From Adlercreutzia wanghongyangiae (lineage in GTDB: Bacteria; Actinomycetota; Coriobacteriia; Coriobacteriales; Eggerthellaceae): a stretch of DNA of 64,000 nucleotides. A program made the translations under genes and the position numbers. Below, one piece after another: positions 33,380 to 42,505 of the stretch. The notes under the pieces were generated by a model. That model did no database searches, had not been told where the DNA came from, and saw only the letters and a list, made by a program, of their open reading frames with translations. The stretch spans positions 75,657 through 139,656 of the forward strand of contig NZ_JAYMFF010000015.1 in NCBI RefSeq assembly GCF_035989245.1, given 5' to 3'. The first letter of the stretch is position 1. Every line of letters begins with the position of its first letter.

Positions 33380-33578
33380 GGTTCCTCCTTCTTCTCGCCT
33401 TCCCCTCGAAGCCAATGCTTCGAATACGAGACAAAGAGTACTTACCACAACTATTAATCACCATGCTTGGAATCCTTAGTTTCCCTTACCCGAATCTTTC
33501 CCAATTCTTAACGGCGTTGGGTTTCTGGCAAAGCGAAACAGCGCCAGATTCGCGGCGGAAGCCACGTGACGCGGGAAA

Positions 33579-34071
33579 GGGCGGCCTGAAGGCCGCCCCT
33601 ACGGGAGACTCGGGTCGGTGGATGAGCTCCGGCTACGAGGAGGTTCGGGCGTGGCGAACGAGCCGAACCGTAGGGGCGGGGTTTACCCCGCCCGTCAGTC
33701 GCGACGGACCCGAGGAGCGCGGGCCGGTTGTCGGGCGGCCTGAAGGCTGCCCCTACGGGAGACTCGGGTCGGTGGATGAGCTCCGGCTACGAGGAGGTTC
33801 GGGCGTGGCGAACGAGCCGAACCGTAGGGGCGGGGTTTACCCCGCCCGTCAGTCGCGACGGACCCGAGGAGCGCGGGCCGGTTGTCGGGCGGCCTGAAGG
33901 CTGCCCCTACGGGAGACTCGGGTCGGTGGATGAGCTCCGGCTACGAGGAGGTTCGGGCGTGGCGAACGAGCCGAACCGTAGGGGCGGGGTTCACCCCGCC
34001 CGTCGGCCCCAACAGACCCGGGGAGCGCTCCCCGACTACCGGGCGGCCTGAAGGCCGCCCCTACGAGAAGC
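33579..34071. repeat. 154-bp tandem repeat array built from REP-like palindromes
   Basis: About 3.2 copies of a 154-bp unit lie between the dmsA-like start region and the ABC permease end. Each unit holds one palindrome GGGCGGCCTGAAGGCNGCCC-CTACGGG and one inverted GTAGGGGCGGGGTTTACCCCGCCC, joined by a conserved spacer with GAGCTCCGGCTACGAGGAGG. The repeat start GGGAGACTCGGGTCGG occurs at 33603, 33757 and 33911. The first two junctions are nearly identical, which suggests recent amplification. Open frames through the array are by-products of the repeats. Bases 33380-33578 are the dmsA-like upstream region with no recognisable promoter. Confidence 0.9.
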
Positions 34072-34103
34072 TCGGGTATGACGGGGTGTTGTCCGGCGAA
34101 GTT

Positions 34104-37100
34104 CTACTCGTTGCTCTTCAGGCTTTCCACCATGTTGATGTGGGCGAGCTTGGGGCGCATGACCAGCATGACCACGGCGGTGAACACCATGGTGAGCGCG
34201 AACGCTATGACGAAGCTGTCCCAATGGATGGCGCGACCGAACATCACCTGGTCCACCTCGGCGGTGACCACCACGAAGCCCTCCAGCACCACGCCGAGCC
34301 CCAGGCCCACCAGCGCCCCCAGCACCGTAAGCAGCACGATCTCGCGGAAGATGTAGGCGTTCACCTCGCGCGGCATGAAGCCCAGCACCTTCAGCGTGGC
34401 TATCTCGCGGGCGCGCTCGGTGATGTTGATGTTCGTGAGGTTGTACAGCACGATGAAGGCAAGCGCCGCCGCGGCCACCACCAGCACGATCACCACCATG
34501 TTCACCGACCTCAGCATCTGCTTGTACGAGGAAATCACCTCGTCGTTGTAGGCCACCGTGTCCACGGCGCCCGTGGCCCGCAGCGCCTCGCTGAGCGCTT
34601 GGCGCGCGGCCTCGTCATCGGTGACCTGGGCGTACACCGTCAGGTTTTCGGGCGCGTGGCCGAACACGCGCTGGAAGGTGGACGAAGTCACGAAGGCGTA
34701 GTCGCCGATGTAGTTCTCGATGATGCCGGCCACTGGCACCTGGTAGGTTTTCGCTGTGGCGTTGCCCAGGTCGTCCTGCTCGGCGAAGGTGAGCATGCCG
34801 CCGATGCTAAGACCCAACTTCGATGCCAGCTTCTCGGTGATCACCGCTCCGTCGTTGGTAAGCGGCACCGCCTCGCGGCCCTCGCGGGTGCGGAAGGTCC
34901 ACAGCCCCTCGAAGGCCAAGGTGTCGGCCGGTGCAACGATGGTAGTCATGGCCTCGGTGCCGTCGGATCCCTGGGCGATCATCGACTCCTCGGTGGCGCG
35001 CACGCACACCGGCAACGTGCCGCGATCATCCATCAGGGCCGCGGCCTCGGCACGTTGCGATTCGGTGGCCTCGTCCTTCTCGGTGATAACCACGTTGTAG
35101 TCCACCAGCTCGCCGTATTGCACGTCGATGATGTCGTTGATGGAATTCTGCAGGCCCAGACCCGTCAGCAGAAGCGCCGTGCAGCCCGCGATGCCCACGC
35201 AGGTCATCACCAGGCGGCGCTTGTAGCGGAAGATGTTGCGGAAGGTGACCTTCCACGAGAACGAGAGGCGCCGCCACAGGGGCCCCACGCGTTCCAGCAG
35301 AATGCGCTTGCCCGCCTTCGGCGCCGGAGGGCGCATGAGCGCCGCCGGCGTCTCGCGCAGGGTGGCCGCGGCGGCGGCCCAGGTGGCCAAAAGCGTGATG
35401 CCCACACCGAAACCAGCAGCCGCAGCGGCGATGGGAGCGTCCACGGGCATGGCGCCGCGCGGCACGTAGTACACGATGGAATAGGCCTCCATAATCACCC
35501 AGGGCAGCACTTGCGAAAGCACCGCGATGCCCACCACGCTGCCCACGCCGGCGGCGAGGGCAGCGTAGATAAGGTACTTCGACGTGATGCGCGCCCGCGA
35601 ATAGCCGAGGGCCTTGAAGGTGCCGATGAGCATGCGCTCCTCCTCCACCATGCGCGTCATGGTGGTGAGCGCTACCAAAGCGGCCACCAGGAAGAAGATG
35701 AACGGGAAAAACGACGCGATGGCATCGATGCGCTCAGTGTCGTTCTCGAAGCTGACCACGCCGAAATTCTTGCTGCGATCCATCACCAGCCAATCGGGCG
35801 GCTCGATGTCGTTGATCTTCTGCTGGGCCTCGGCGAGCTCGCGCTCGGCGGCGTCCAGCTGCTCGTTGGCCTCGGTGGCCGCCGCATCGTAGTCGGCCAC
35901 GCCCTGCTCGTACTCGGCGCGGGCGGCCTCCAGGTCGGCCTTGGATTGCTCGTAGGTGGCCTTGCCCTCTTCCAGGCGTTTCTTGCCCTCCTCGATATCC
36001 AGCTGGGCGGTATCGAGCTTCTTCTGGGCCGCGGCGAACTGGGCGTCGGCCTGGGCGCGCTCGGCGGCCATCTGCTGCTTGGCCTCGGCCAGAGCCGTGG
36101 CGGCCTGGTCGATATCGGCGATGTTCTTCTCCAGCTCGGCCTTCTGGGCCTCCAGGGCCGCGCGCTGGTCGGCGGGCAAATCGGGCGACGCCAGGGCAGC
36201 CGTCACCTGGGCCAGCGCCTCCTGCATCGAGGGCAAGGCGGCCTGGGCCTCCTTCAGGTTGGCCTCGTTGGCGTCGATGGCGGCCTGGGCCTCGGCGAAC
36301 TGGGCGTCGGCCTGGGCGCGGCGATCCTTCAGATCTTCCCCGCCCTGCACGTACTCCTTCTCGCCGTCGCTGATGTCGCGCTCGCTCTTGGCCAGCGTGG
36401 CCGCCGCCGCATCCAGCTTGCGCTGCCCCTCGTCCAGCTGGGCCTTCGCGTCGTCCAGCTGGGCGCGGGCGTCGGCCAGCTCGGTCTGGGCCCGCTGCTC
36501 CTCCTGCTCGTATTCGGCACGGGCCTCGTCCAAATCCTCCTGGGCCTCGGCCTGCAGACCCGCCACGCGCGCCTGCTCGCGCTCGGGGGCGATGGCCTCG
36601 ATGGCTTCGACCACTTCGGCCACGCGCGCCTCGTAGGCGTCGCTGTCGGCCGGCAGCTCGGCAGCGCCGTCCACGGTCACGTAGGCCTCCACATAGGGCA
36701 GATCGGGGCCGAAATCCTCGGGCAGCAGGTACATGAACTGCTGAATGGTGCCCGAGCCGATGGTGGTGGTGCCCATGGAGGTGGAGCTGACGTACAGCGG
36801 CGAGTGCACCCGCCCCACGATGGTGAACTCGGTGCGCGTCAGCGTGTCGTCCACATCGCCCACCGTGGTGTCCACGGTGATAGTGTCGCCCAATTCTGAC
36901 GGCCCGCTCATCACCCTGTCGTTGAACACGACGCACTCACCAGGAGCCTCGGGCCAGCGCCCCTCCACCAGGTCGAGACGGTTCAGATAGTCGCCGTCGT
37001 CGGAGGCAATGGCGGCGTCGCCAGTTTTCTGGCTGGTCGCCGCGGCCGCGGGCAGCGAGTGCGCGCGCACCACGTACTGATCACCGTTCAGCGTGGCCAG

Positions 37101-37376
37101 CACGTCGGCCGAGTAGGCCGGCATCACATGCTGCACGCCCGGCACCGCGCGCAGCGCCTGAATGTCGTCGTCGGTAAGCCCCAGGGTGGACACCACGCGG
37201 ATGTCCATCAGCGCCGTGCCGTCGTAATAGGCATCGGCGGCCATCTTCATATCGGGCGCCGTCATGCGCAGGCCCGCGTAGAAGCCGGTGCCCAGGGCCA
37301 CGATGGCGGCGATGGCAATGAAACGCCCGAGCGAATGGCGCACCGAGCGCGCGATGTCCTTGTTGAACGCCTTCAC
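34104..37376 (-). CDS. ABC transporter permease, double-FtsX/MacB-like with long coiled coil
   Basis: A very long permease (1090 aa). The N-terminal helix (RFIAIAAIVALGTGFYAGLR) is followed by a large extracytoplasmic region with a coiled coil of about 270 residues (~265-530) rich in Ala, Glu, Gln and Lys. A first FtsX domain (helices near FFPFIFFLVAALVALTTMTR) and a second near the C-terminus (IVLVVAAAALAFIVLYNLTN) follow. Such proteins work as mechanotransmitting exporters or signal devices that move lipids, peptides or activate wall hydrolases, not as importers. The ATPase gene lies 10 bp upstream. The coiled coil could reach through the cell wall. Confidence 0.85.
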   Translation of the reverse strand: MKAFNKDIARSVRHSLGRFIAIAAIVALGTGFYAGLRMTAPDMKMAADAYYDGTALMDIRVVSTLGLTDDDIQALRAVPGVQHVMPAYSADVLATLNGDQYVVRAHSLPAAAATSQKTGDAAIASDDGDYLNRLDLVEGRWPEAPGECVVFNDRVMSGPSELGDTITVDTTVGDVDDTLTRTEFTIVGRVHSPLYVSSTSMGTTTIGSGTIQQFMYLLPEDFGPDLPYVEAYVTVDGAAELPADSDAYEARVAEVVEAIEAIAPEREQARVAGLQAEAQEDLDEARAEYEQEEQRAQTELADARAQLDDAKAQLDEGQRKLDAAAATLAKSERDISDGEKEYVQGGEDLKDRRAQADAQFAEAQAAIDANEANLKEAQAALPSMQEALAQVTAALASPDLPADQRAALEAQKAELEKNIADIDQAATALAEAKQQMAAERAQADAQFAAAQKKLDTAQLDIEEGKKRLEEGKATYEQSKADLEAARAEYEQGVADYDAAATEANEQLDAAERELAEAQQKINDIEPPDWLVMDRSKNFGVVSFENDTERIDAIASFFPFIFFLVAALVALTTMTRMVEEERMLIGTFKALGYSRARITSKYLIYAALAAGVGSVVGIAVLSQVLPWVIMEAYSIVYYVPRGAMPVDAPIAAAAAGFGVGITLLATWAAAAATLRETPAALMRPPAPKAGKRILLERVGPLWRRLSFSWKVTFRNIFRYKRRLVMTCVGIAGCTALLLTGLGLQNSINDIIDVQYGELVDYNVVITEKDEATESQRAEAAALMDDRGTLPVCVRATEESMIAQGSDGTEAMTTIVAPADTLAFEGLWTFRTREGREAVPLTNDGAVITEKLASKLGLSIGGMLTFAEQDDLGNATAKTYQVPVAGIIENYIGDYAFVTSSTFQRVFGHAPENLTVYAQVTDDEAARQALSEALRATGAVDTVAYNDEVISSYKQMLRSVNMVVIVLVVAAAALAFIVLYNLTNINITERAREIATLKVLGFMPREVNAYIFREIVLLTVLGALVGLGLGVVLEGFVVVTAEVDQVMFGRAIHWDSFVIAFALTMVFTAVVMLVMRPKLAHINMVESLKSNE

Positions 37377-37385
37377 GCTACCACG

Positions 37386-38087
<702 letters not shown>

Positions 38088-38208
38088 ACTGCCTCGCATT
38101 CCCACACCGATATCTCTCGTGGATTACCATACACGAGAAACGGGGCGCGGCCAATCGACGGAGCGGCGAAACAGCAGAAAAGCCAGCAGAGGCCCGAAGG
38201 TAAGCGCA

Positions 38209-38254
38209 TCCAGGGCCGTGGTGCCGCTGCGTCCAGGGCCGTGGTGCCGCTGCG
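38209..38254. repeat. Tandem duplication of a 23-bp unit
   Basis: TCCAGGGCCGTGGTGCCGCTGCG occurs twice in a row between the ATPase gene and the GH5-like gene end. The remaining intergenic DNA (38088-38272) shows nothing else. Confidence 0.8.
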
Positions 38255-38272
38255 CCCGGGGCCCGCCGTAGC

Positions 38273-39820
38273 CTACAGGTCAACCACGGCCAGGTTGGCC
38301 GGGCCGCTGACGATGAAGCCCACGTCGCGCACATAGGCGCCGGCGGCCACTTTGCCGCTGTTGGCATCACTCGTCAAGGTTAGCTCGTTGCCCGTGGTGG
38401 AGGCCTTGCAGTTCCAGCTGTCCTCCAACGTCACATCGGCGCTGAAGGGGATGGTCACCGCCCACGATTCCACGCCGGCCCCGTAGTTGTTGCCCAGCAT
38501 CTCGTACTTGAAGAAGGTGCGGCCGTCCTGCTCCCAGGTCTCGGCGATATCCAGCTGCCATTGGATGGTGCCCTCGGCGAAGGCCATCATGGCCGAGCCC
38601 TGAGCGTTGGGCTTCTTGTCGGCCCGAGCCAGCTGCACCTCCTTACGGTCGAAGCCGGGGCCGCGCAACGTGTCCACCAGCCACAGGCCCTCGTCGGTCA
38701 GATCGTCCAGCGAGAAGCCCGAGGTCTTCCCCACGTCCGATTTGAACAGGGCTGCGGCCTCGTTTTTGTTGGACAGGTTCCAGCAGATGTAGCTGACGTT
38801 CAGCTCGTCCATCAGACGCACCCAGGCATCGGCCGAATCGTAGTCGATCTCGCCGTCGCCCGTGGCCTCGCAGATGCCGAACTCCGACACGAACACCGGC
38901 AGCCCCCCTTCCACGACCGTGCGCAGGCGGTTGCGCAGGTCGTCCTGGTGGGTGGCGGCGTAGAAGTGCATGGCATACATGACGTTGTCGAACGCCAGCG
39001 GGTCGGCAGCGGCCGCCTCCACATCCTGGGACCAGGTGGGAGTGCCCACGATGATGACGGCATCGGGGTCGTTCGCGCGGATGACGGGGATGACCGTCTC
39101 GGCGTAGGACTTGATGTCGGCCCAGGTGGTGTCGCCGTTGGGCTCGTTGCATATCTCGTAAATGACGTTGCTGCGGTCGGCCAGATCGCGCGATACGATG
39201 GCGAAGAAGTCGGAGGCGGCCCACTCGTTGGTCCAGGGGTTCGCGTCCGACAGGGAATGCCAGTCGACCACCACGTACATATCGGCCGCCGTGGCGTATT
39301 CCACGCCCTGCATCACCAGATCGCGCAGGGCCGAGCGCTTGCCGTCGGCCGTGGCGTAGCCGCCCGACTCGGCGGAATACATCGCCAGACGCACCACGTT
39401 GGCACCCCAGTCCTGCCGCAGCTCGGTGAACAGGGGCTGGTTCACGTACTGGGGAAACCACGCCAAACCGTGGGTGGAAACGCCGCGCAGCTGCACGGGA
39501 TTGCCCGCAGCGTCCACCAGCTGGGAACCCTGCACCTGCAGCGCACCGGCCGTGGAGGGCACGGCCAGATCGCGCGCCGGCTCCTCGGCCTCCTCCTGGG
39601 GGGCGGGGGCATCCTCGGCGGCCTCGTCGGCCTTCGGCTTAGGCGCCTGGGGCCGCGTGGGTTCTACCTCCACCGCCATGCCGGCGCCATAGTCGGGTGC
39701 GTTCGCCTGGCTCATGGACACGATGGCCAAGCCGATGCCCACCGCCACCAGCACCGCCAGCGCCGCAGCTGCCACCACCAGACGCTTGGCGCCACCTTTT
39801 TTTCCCGTTTGTGCGGCCAT
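38273..39820 (-). CDS. Cell-surface glycoside hydrolase family 5 (cellulase-like) with C-terminal carbohydrate-binding-type domain
   Basis: The 515-aa protein has a basic cytoplasmic start, one membrane helix (LVVAAAALAVLVAVGIGLAI) that acts as anchor or signal, an Ala/Pro/Glu linker (~40-90), then a GH5 TIM barrel. Family marks are LRGVSTHGLAWFPQYVN, the acid/base Glu in IYEICNEPNG, the MYAMHFYAATH segment and the nucleophile Glu in VFVSEFG. These resemble GH5 subfamily 2 endoglucanases that cut beta-1,4 glucans. The last ~110 residues (FKYEMLGNNYGAGVESWAV, WNCKA) look like a CBM2-type binding module. AAAGGGCGG precedes the ATG. A seven-A run codes for residues 6-9. No other polysaccharide genes are nearby. 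Confidence 0.87.
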   Translation of the reverse strand: MAAQTGKKGGAKRLVVAAAALAVLVAVGIGLAIVSMSQANAPDYGAGMAVEVEPTRPQAPKPKADEAAEDAPAPQEEAEEPARDLAVPSTAGALQVQGSQLVDAAGNPVQLRGVSTHGLAWFPQYVNQPLFTELRQDWGANVVRLAMYSAESGGYATADGKRSALRDLVMQGVEYATAADMYVVVDWHSLSDANPWTNEWAASDFFAIVSRDLADRSNVIYEICNEPNGDTTWADIKSYAETVIPVIRANDPDAVIIVGTPTWSQDVEAAAADPLAFDNVMYAMHFYAATHQDDLRNRLRTVVEGGLPVFVSEFGICEATGDGEIDYDSADAWVRLMDELNVSYICWNLSNKNEAAALFKSDVGKTSGFSLDDLTDEGLWLVDTLRGPGFDRKEVQLARADKKPNAQGSAMMAFAEGTIQWQLDIAETWEQDGRTFFKYEMLGNNYGAGVESWAVTIPFSADVTLEDSWNCKASTTGNELTLTSDANSGKVAAGAYVRDVGFIVSGPANLAVVDL

Positions 39821-40053
39821 ACACGCCCGCCCTTTCACTATCGCGCAGCCAGCTGCGGCATTGCGCCCGCAACCGGTCGAGAACATCCTGATCGAGTCGG
39901 TATTGTATCTCACCGCCATGCAGAAGCGGCCCAAACCGCCCGAAGCGCATACAAAGAGATTCCCCGAGCAGCCCTCGGCCGCATCGGGCGGAACCGGGGC
40001 TCGGCGGCCGGGCTATCGCAAGGAGGCGCCGGCGCAGACAGGCCGCGGGGCAG

Positions 40054-41202
40054 TTAGGCCTGGGCGAGCAGAGAGGCGCCGAGAGTCAAGAACTCCTGCT
40101 GGTCAAGGGTCTCGCCGCGACGCTTCGGGTCGATGCCGGCAGCTTCGAGCAAAGCCGGCAACTGCGCGGCAATCGCGGCGCCGTCGAAGTGGAGGGCCGC
40201 TGCCGCGTCATCGGGTGCGCCCGCCGCCCCCTCTTTCCCGAGACCGCCCGGCAGCGCGAAGGTTCCGCGGCCGGAGAAGTAGGTCTTGCAGGAGTTCGCC
40301 AAGGTCTTGCGGCGGTTCGCGAAAGCGGCATCGGCCATAAGGCAGGCCGCCGCTATGACCGCCGGCGCAGCCGGGACGCCATCGGCCGTAACAGGCGTGC
40401 GACGGTTCAGGCGAATGACGGCGGAATCGACCCGGGGCGGCGGGAAGAAGTTGCCCGGCCCCACGGCGAAGCGCCCCGCCACTTCGGCGTACAAGCCGAG
40501 TTTCACCGTATAGGCTCCGTAGTTCTTCGTGCCGCGCTCGGCGGCCATGCGATCGGCCACCTCCTTCTGCACCATGACGGTGGCTGATTCCAAAAAGGGA
40601 AACTGCTGGAAGTAGTCGAGCACCACGGTGGCAGCCACGGCGTAGGGCAGGTTGGAAACGAGCTTGTTGGGAAGGCATTGCTGAAGGTCTCCCTGGGGCG
40701 CAGACGCGGGGCACCCTGATTCGCTCAGACAGTCCTCGCTCGGCGAAACAGCCCGGCGGGCTGTTTCGTTCGCTGCGGAACTCGCTCGGTCAGGGCAGCC
40801 CGTGTCTGCGCCGAGCTCGACCATAGCTGAAGCGATGTCATCTGCGGTTACGTCGAGGGCGTCCTTCTCGATGAGGGCGAACTTCTCGCGCCAGGGGTAC
40901 AAGGTGTCGGCCAGGACGGCGGGCAGGTCGGGGTCGCGTTCGACGGCCACCACCGCGGCCGCGTGCTTCAGAAGCGCGATGGTGAGCGTGCCGATGCCGG
41001 GGCCCACCTCCAGAATGCGGTCGGCCGACCCCACGTCGGCCAGCGCAATAATCTTTTTCAGCACGTCGTCGTTCACGAGGAAGTTTTGCCCCAGCGTGTA
41101 CTTCGTGCCGATGCCATGGGCCTCCAACACCGCGCGAGTGGCGCTGGGGGTGGAAAGCGGCGACAGGCGGCCGTCGTCGGCATAGCTAGCGGCGACCGCC
41201 AC
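40054..41202 (-). CDS. rsmA: 16S rRNA dimethyladenosine transferase with an in-frame palindromic insertion
   Basis: RsmA (KsgA) dimethylates two adjacent adenines near the 3' end of 16S rRNA using SAM. Motifs are KYTLGQNFLVN, SAM-binding ILEVGPGIGTLT, the catalytic NLPY, and later FFPPPRVDSAVIRL. At 382 aa it is about 90-100 residues longer than usual. Thirty-eight codons (40698-40811) come from a near-perfect DNA palindrome inserted just before KLVSNLPY. The C-terminal part also has an Ala/Gly-rich stretch (about residues 320-345). The likely start is GTG 41202, overlapping the preceding gene. It is last in the operon metG-tatD-flavodoxin-rsmA. The insertion keeps the frame, so the enzyme may still work. 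Confidence 0.9.
   Translation of the reverse strand: MAVAASYADDGRLSPLSTPSATRAVLEAHGIGTKYTLGQNFLVNDDVLKKIIALADVGSADRILEVGPGIGTLTIALLKHAAAVVAVERDPDLPAVLADTLYPWREKFALIEKDALDVTADDIASAMVELGADTGCPDRASSAANETARRAVSPSEDCLSESGCPASAPQGDLQQCLPNKLVSNLPYAVAATVVLDYFQQFPFLESATVMVQKEVADRMAAERGTKNYGAYTVKLGLYAEVAGRFAVGPGNFFPPPRVDSAVIRLNRRTPVTADGVPAAPAVIAAACLMADAAFANRRKTLANSCKTYFSGRGTFALPGGLGKEGAAGAPDDAAAALHFDGAAIAAQLPALLEAAGIDPKRRGETLDQQEFLTLGASLLAQA
40698..40811. repeat. 114-bp palindromic element inserted in frame inside rsmA
   Basis: The ends GCGCAGACGCGGGGCACCCT and its imperfect complement at 40790-40811 pair over 22 bp with four mismatches. The centre CGAAACAGCCCG/CGGGCTGTTTCG is perfect, and the intervening arms also pair with few breaks. 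The length is exactly 38 codons and there is no stop in the rsmA frame. It resembles in concept the Rickettsia palindromic elements that insert in frame in genes. No other copy is visible in this window. Confidence 0.85.
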
Positions 41203-42505
41203 GACCGTTGCCCTTCTTCTTGGTGTTCTTCTTGCCGTAAGCCGGACCGCCGCCCTTGCCGTGCGATTTGCGCGGGCCGCGACCACCCTTGGAGCCGTCC
41301 GCGGCCTCCTTCGGCGCGCGGGACGGCTGGCTTACCGACAGCTTCGCGCGGCCCTTGGGCTGCGATTCGCCGGGAGCGTTCTCGGCGGCCGAGCGGGAGG
41401 CCTGAAGGCCTCCCCTACGGGGGTCGTCGTGGGCGGCCGAGCGGGAGGCCTGAAGGCCTCCCCTACGGGGGTTGTCGTCGGCGGTTGGGCGGGAGGCCTG
41501 AAGGCCTCCCCTACGGGGGGTGGCGTCGGCGGTTGGGCGGGAGGCCGGAAGGCCTCCCCTACGGGGGGTGGCGTCGGCGGTTGGGCGGGAGGCCGGAAGG
41601 CCTCCCCTACGGGGGGTGGCGTCGGCGGTTGGGCGGGAGGCCTGAAGGCCTCCCCTACGGGGGTTGTCGTCGGCGGTTGGGCGGGAGGCCTGAAGGCCTC
41701 CCCTACGGGTCGGGACGGGAGTGTCGCCCCGGTCGTCATCCCAATCGGCGTCTTCGTCGGCGTTGTCGGTTGCATCTTCTTCGTCGAAGTCAGCGACGAA
41801 GCCCTCTTCGGCGAAATCGGTGAAGGCGGCCCCGTCGGCCCCTTCCGCGACTTCGCAATCGTCGCCCCATTCCAGGGCGCCGAAGCCGCCCACGGGGGGC
41901 AGCGGGTACTCCTCGGCATCGGCGGTAATCTCGCCGTCGGCGCGAATCTTCCCCACCCAGTCGAGCACAAGTTCCACGGAAAAGCCCGCCACGGAAAGCG
42001 CCGAGCGCACGGTGCCGATAAGGGGTTCGAAGCCATGAGGATCGCCCCCGGCGCCCACCACGTGAATAGTCGCGGGGCGCTTAGGGTAGGTGCGCACGTC
42101 GGTGAAGTAGTAGGGCTGCAAGCGGTCGAGCAGGGCCTTCATCTGGGCGGGCACGCTGGCGAAGTACACCGGGCACACCACAATGAGCTCGTCGGCCGCG
42201 TCCAGGTGCTTGCGCACCTCGTTCATATCGTCATCGATCACGCAGTGGTGGAACAGGGCATCGGACTCCACGACCGACTCCTGGGGCAGCAGCGGATCGC
42301 CCTCCTGAAACACGTGGATGGGCTCCTCCGATACGGCGCGGCACTCATCGCAGCCGATGCACGGGCCCACCTCGGTGGACGATACCGACACGATGGACAC
42401 CCCGTCCTCCGGGCATTCCTCGATGCACGCGTTGAACAGCTCGTCGGCGAGCGCCGCGCTGCGGCCGTCGGCACGGCACGACCCGTGCAGGATGACCCTA
42501 TGCAT
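41186..42505 (-). CDS. Flavodoxin-like NAD(P)H-dependent oxidoreductase with a repeat-derived C-terminal tail
   Basis: The first ~175 residues form a flavodoxin-like FMN fold: HGSCRADGRSAALADELFNA near the start, a cysteine pair in VGPCIGCDECR, and VCPVYFASVPAQMKALLDR, as in iron-sulfur flavoproteins and NADPH-dependent FMN reductases. An acidic linker with DFDEEDATDNADEDADWDDD follows. Next come seven 16-residue repeats of the type RRGGLQASRPTADDNP, encoded by REP-like palindromes, and a very basic Gly/Lys tail (KKNTKKKGNGRGGRR). Only the N-terminal part looks like an ancient domain. Its start overlaps the tatD stop, and rsmA overlaps its end, so it is cotranslated within the metG operon. 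The substrate is unknown. Confidence 0.8.
   Translation of the reverse strand: MHRVILHGSCRADGRSAALADELFNACIEECPEDGVSIVSVSSTEVGPCIGCDECRAVSEEPIHVFQEGDPLLPQESVVESDALFHHCVIDDDMNEVRKHLDAADELIVVCPVYFASVPAQMKALLDRLQPYYFTDVRTYPKRPATIHVVGAGGDPHGFEPLIGTVRSALSVAGFSVELVLDWVGKIRADGEITADAEEYPLPPVGGFGALEWGDDCEVAEGADGAAFTDFAEEGFVADFDEEDATDNADEDADWDDDRGDTPVPTRRGGLQASRPTADDNPRRGGLQASRPTADATPRRGGLPASRPTADATPRRGGLPASRPTADATPRRGGLQASRPTADDNPRRGGLQASRSAAHDDPRRGGLQASRSAAENAPGESQPKGRAKLSVSQPSRAPKEAADGSKGGRGPRKSHGKGGGPAYGKKNTKKKGNGRGGRR
41395..41706. repeat. Seven REP-like palindromes at 48-bp period inside a coding region
   Basis: GGGAGGCCTGAAGGCCTCCC-CTAC (or CCGGAAGG variant) begins at 41395, 41443, 41491, 41539, 41587, 41635 and 41683, each separated by a 24-bp spacer such as GGGGGTTGTCGTCGGCGGTT. 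Both the palindrome and spacer are multiples of three, so each copy adds 16 codons to the flavodoxin-like gene on the minus strand. Spacers are nearly the same in neighbours, which points to expansion by recombination or slippage after one REP insertion. Confidence 0.95.

Noticed and set aside
33286..34051. Plus-strand frames with repeated protein text across the 154-bp array
   Set aside because: The repeats in the protein only reflect the DNA array, there is no RBS, and the text is palindrome-derived. In contrast to the 41.4-kb array, no real domain is attached upstream.
39796..39806. Seven-T run (A7 in coding sense) in the GH5-like gene as a phase-variation switch
   Set aside because: The gene is in frame, the run is short, and Lys-Lys codons explain it.
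41395..41706. CRISPR array
   Set aside because: Regular 48-bp spacing looked suggestive, but the spacers are nearly identical, the repeat is a REP-like palindrome, there are no cas genes, and it is in frame within a gene.
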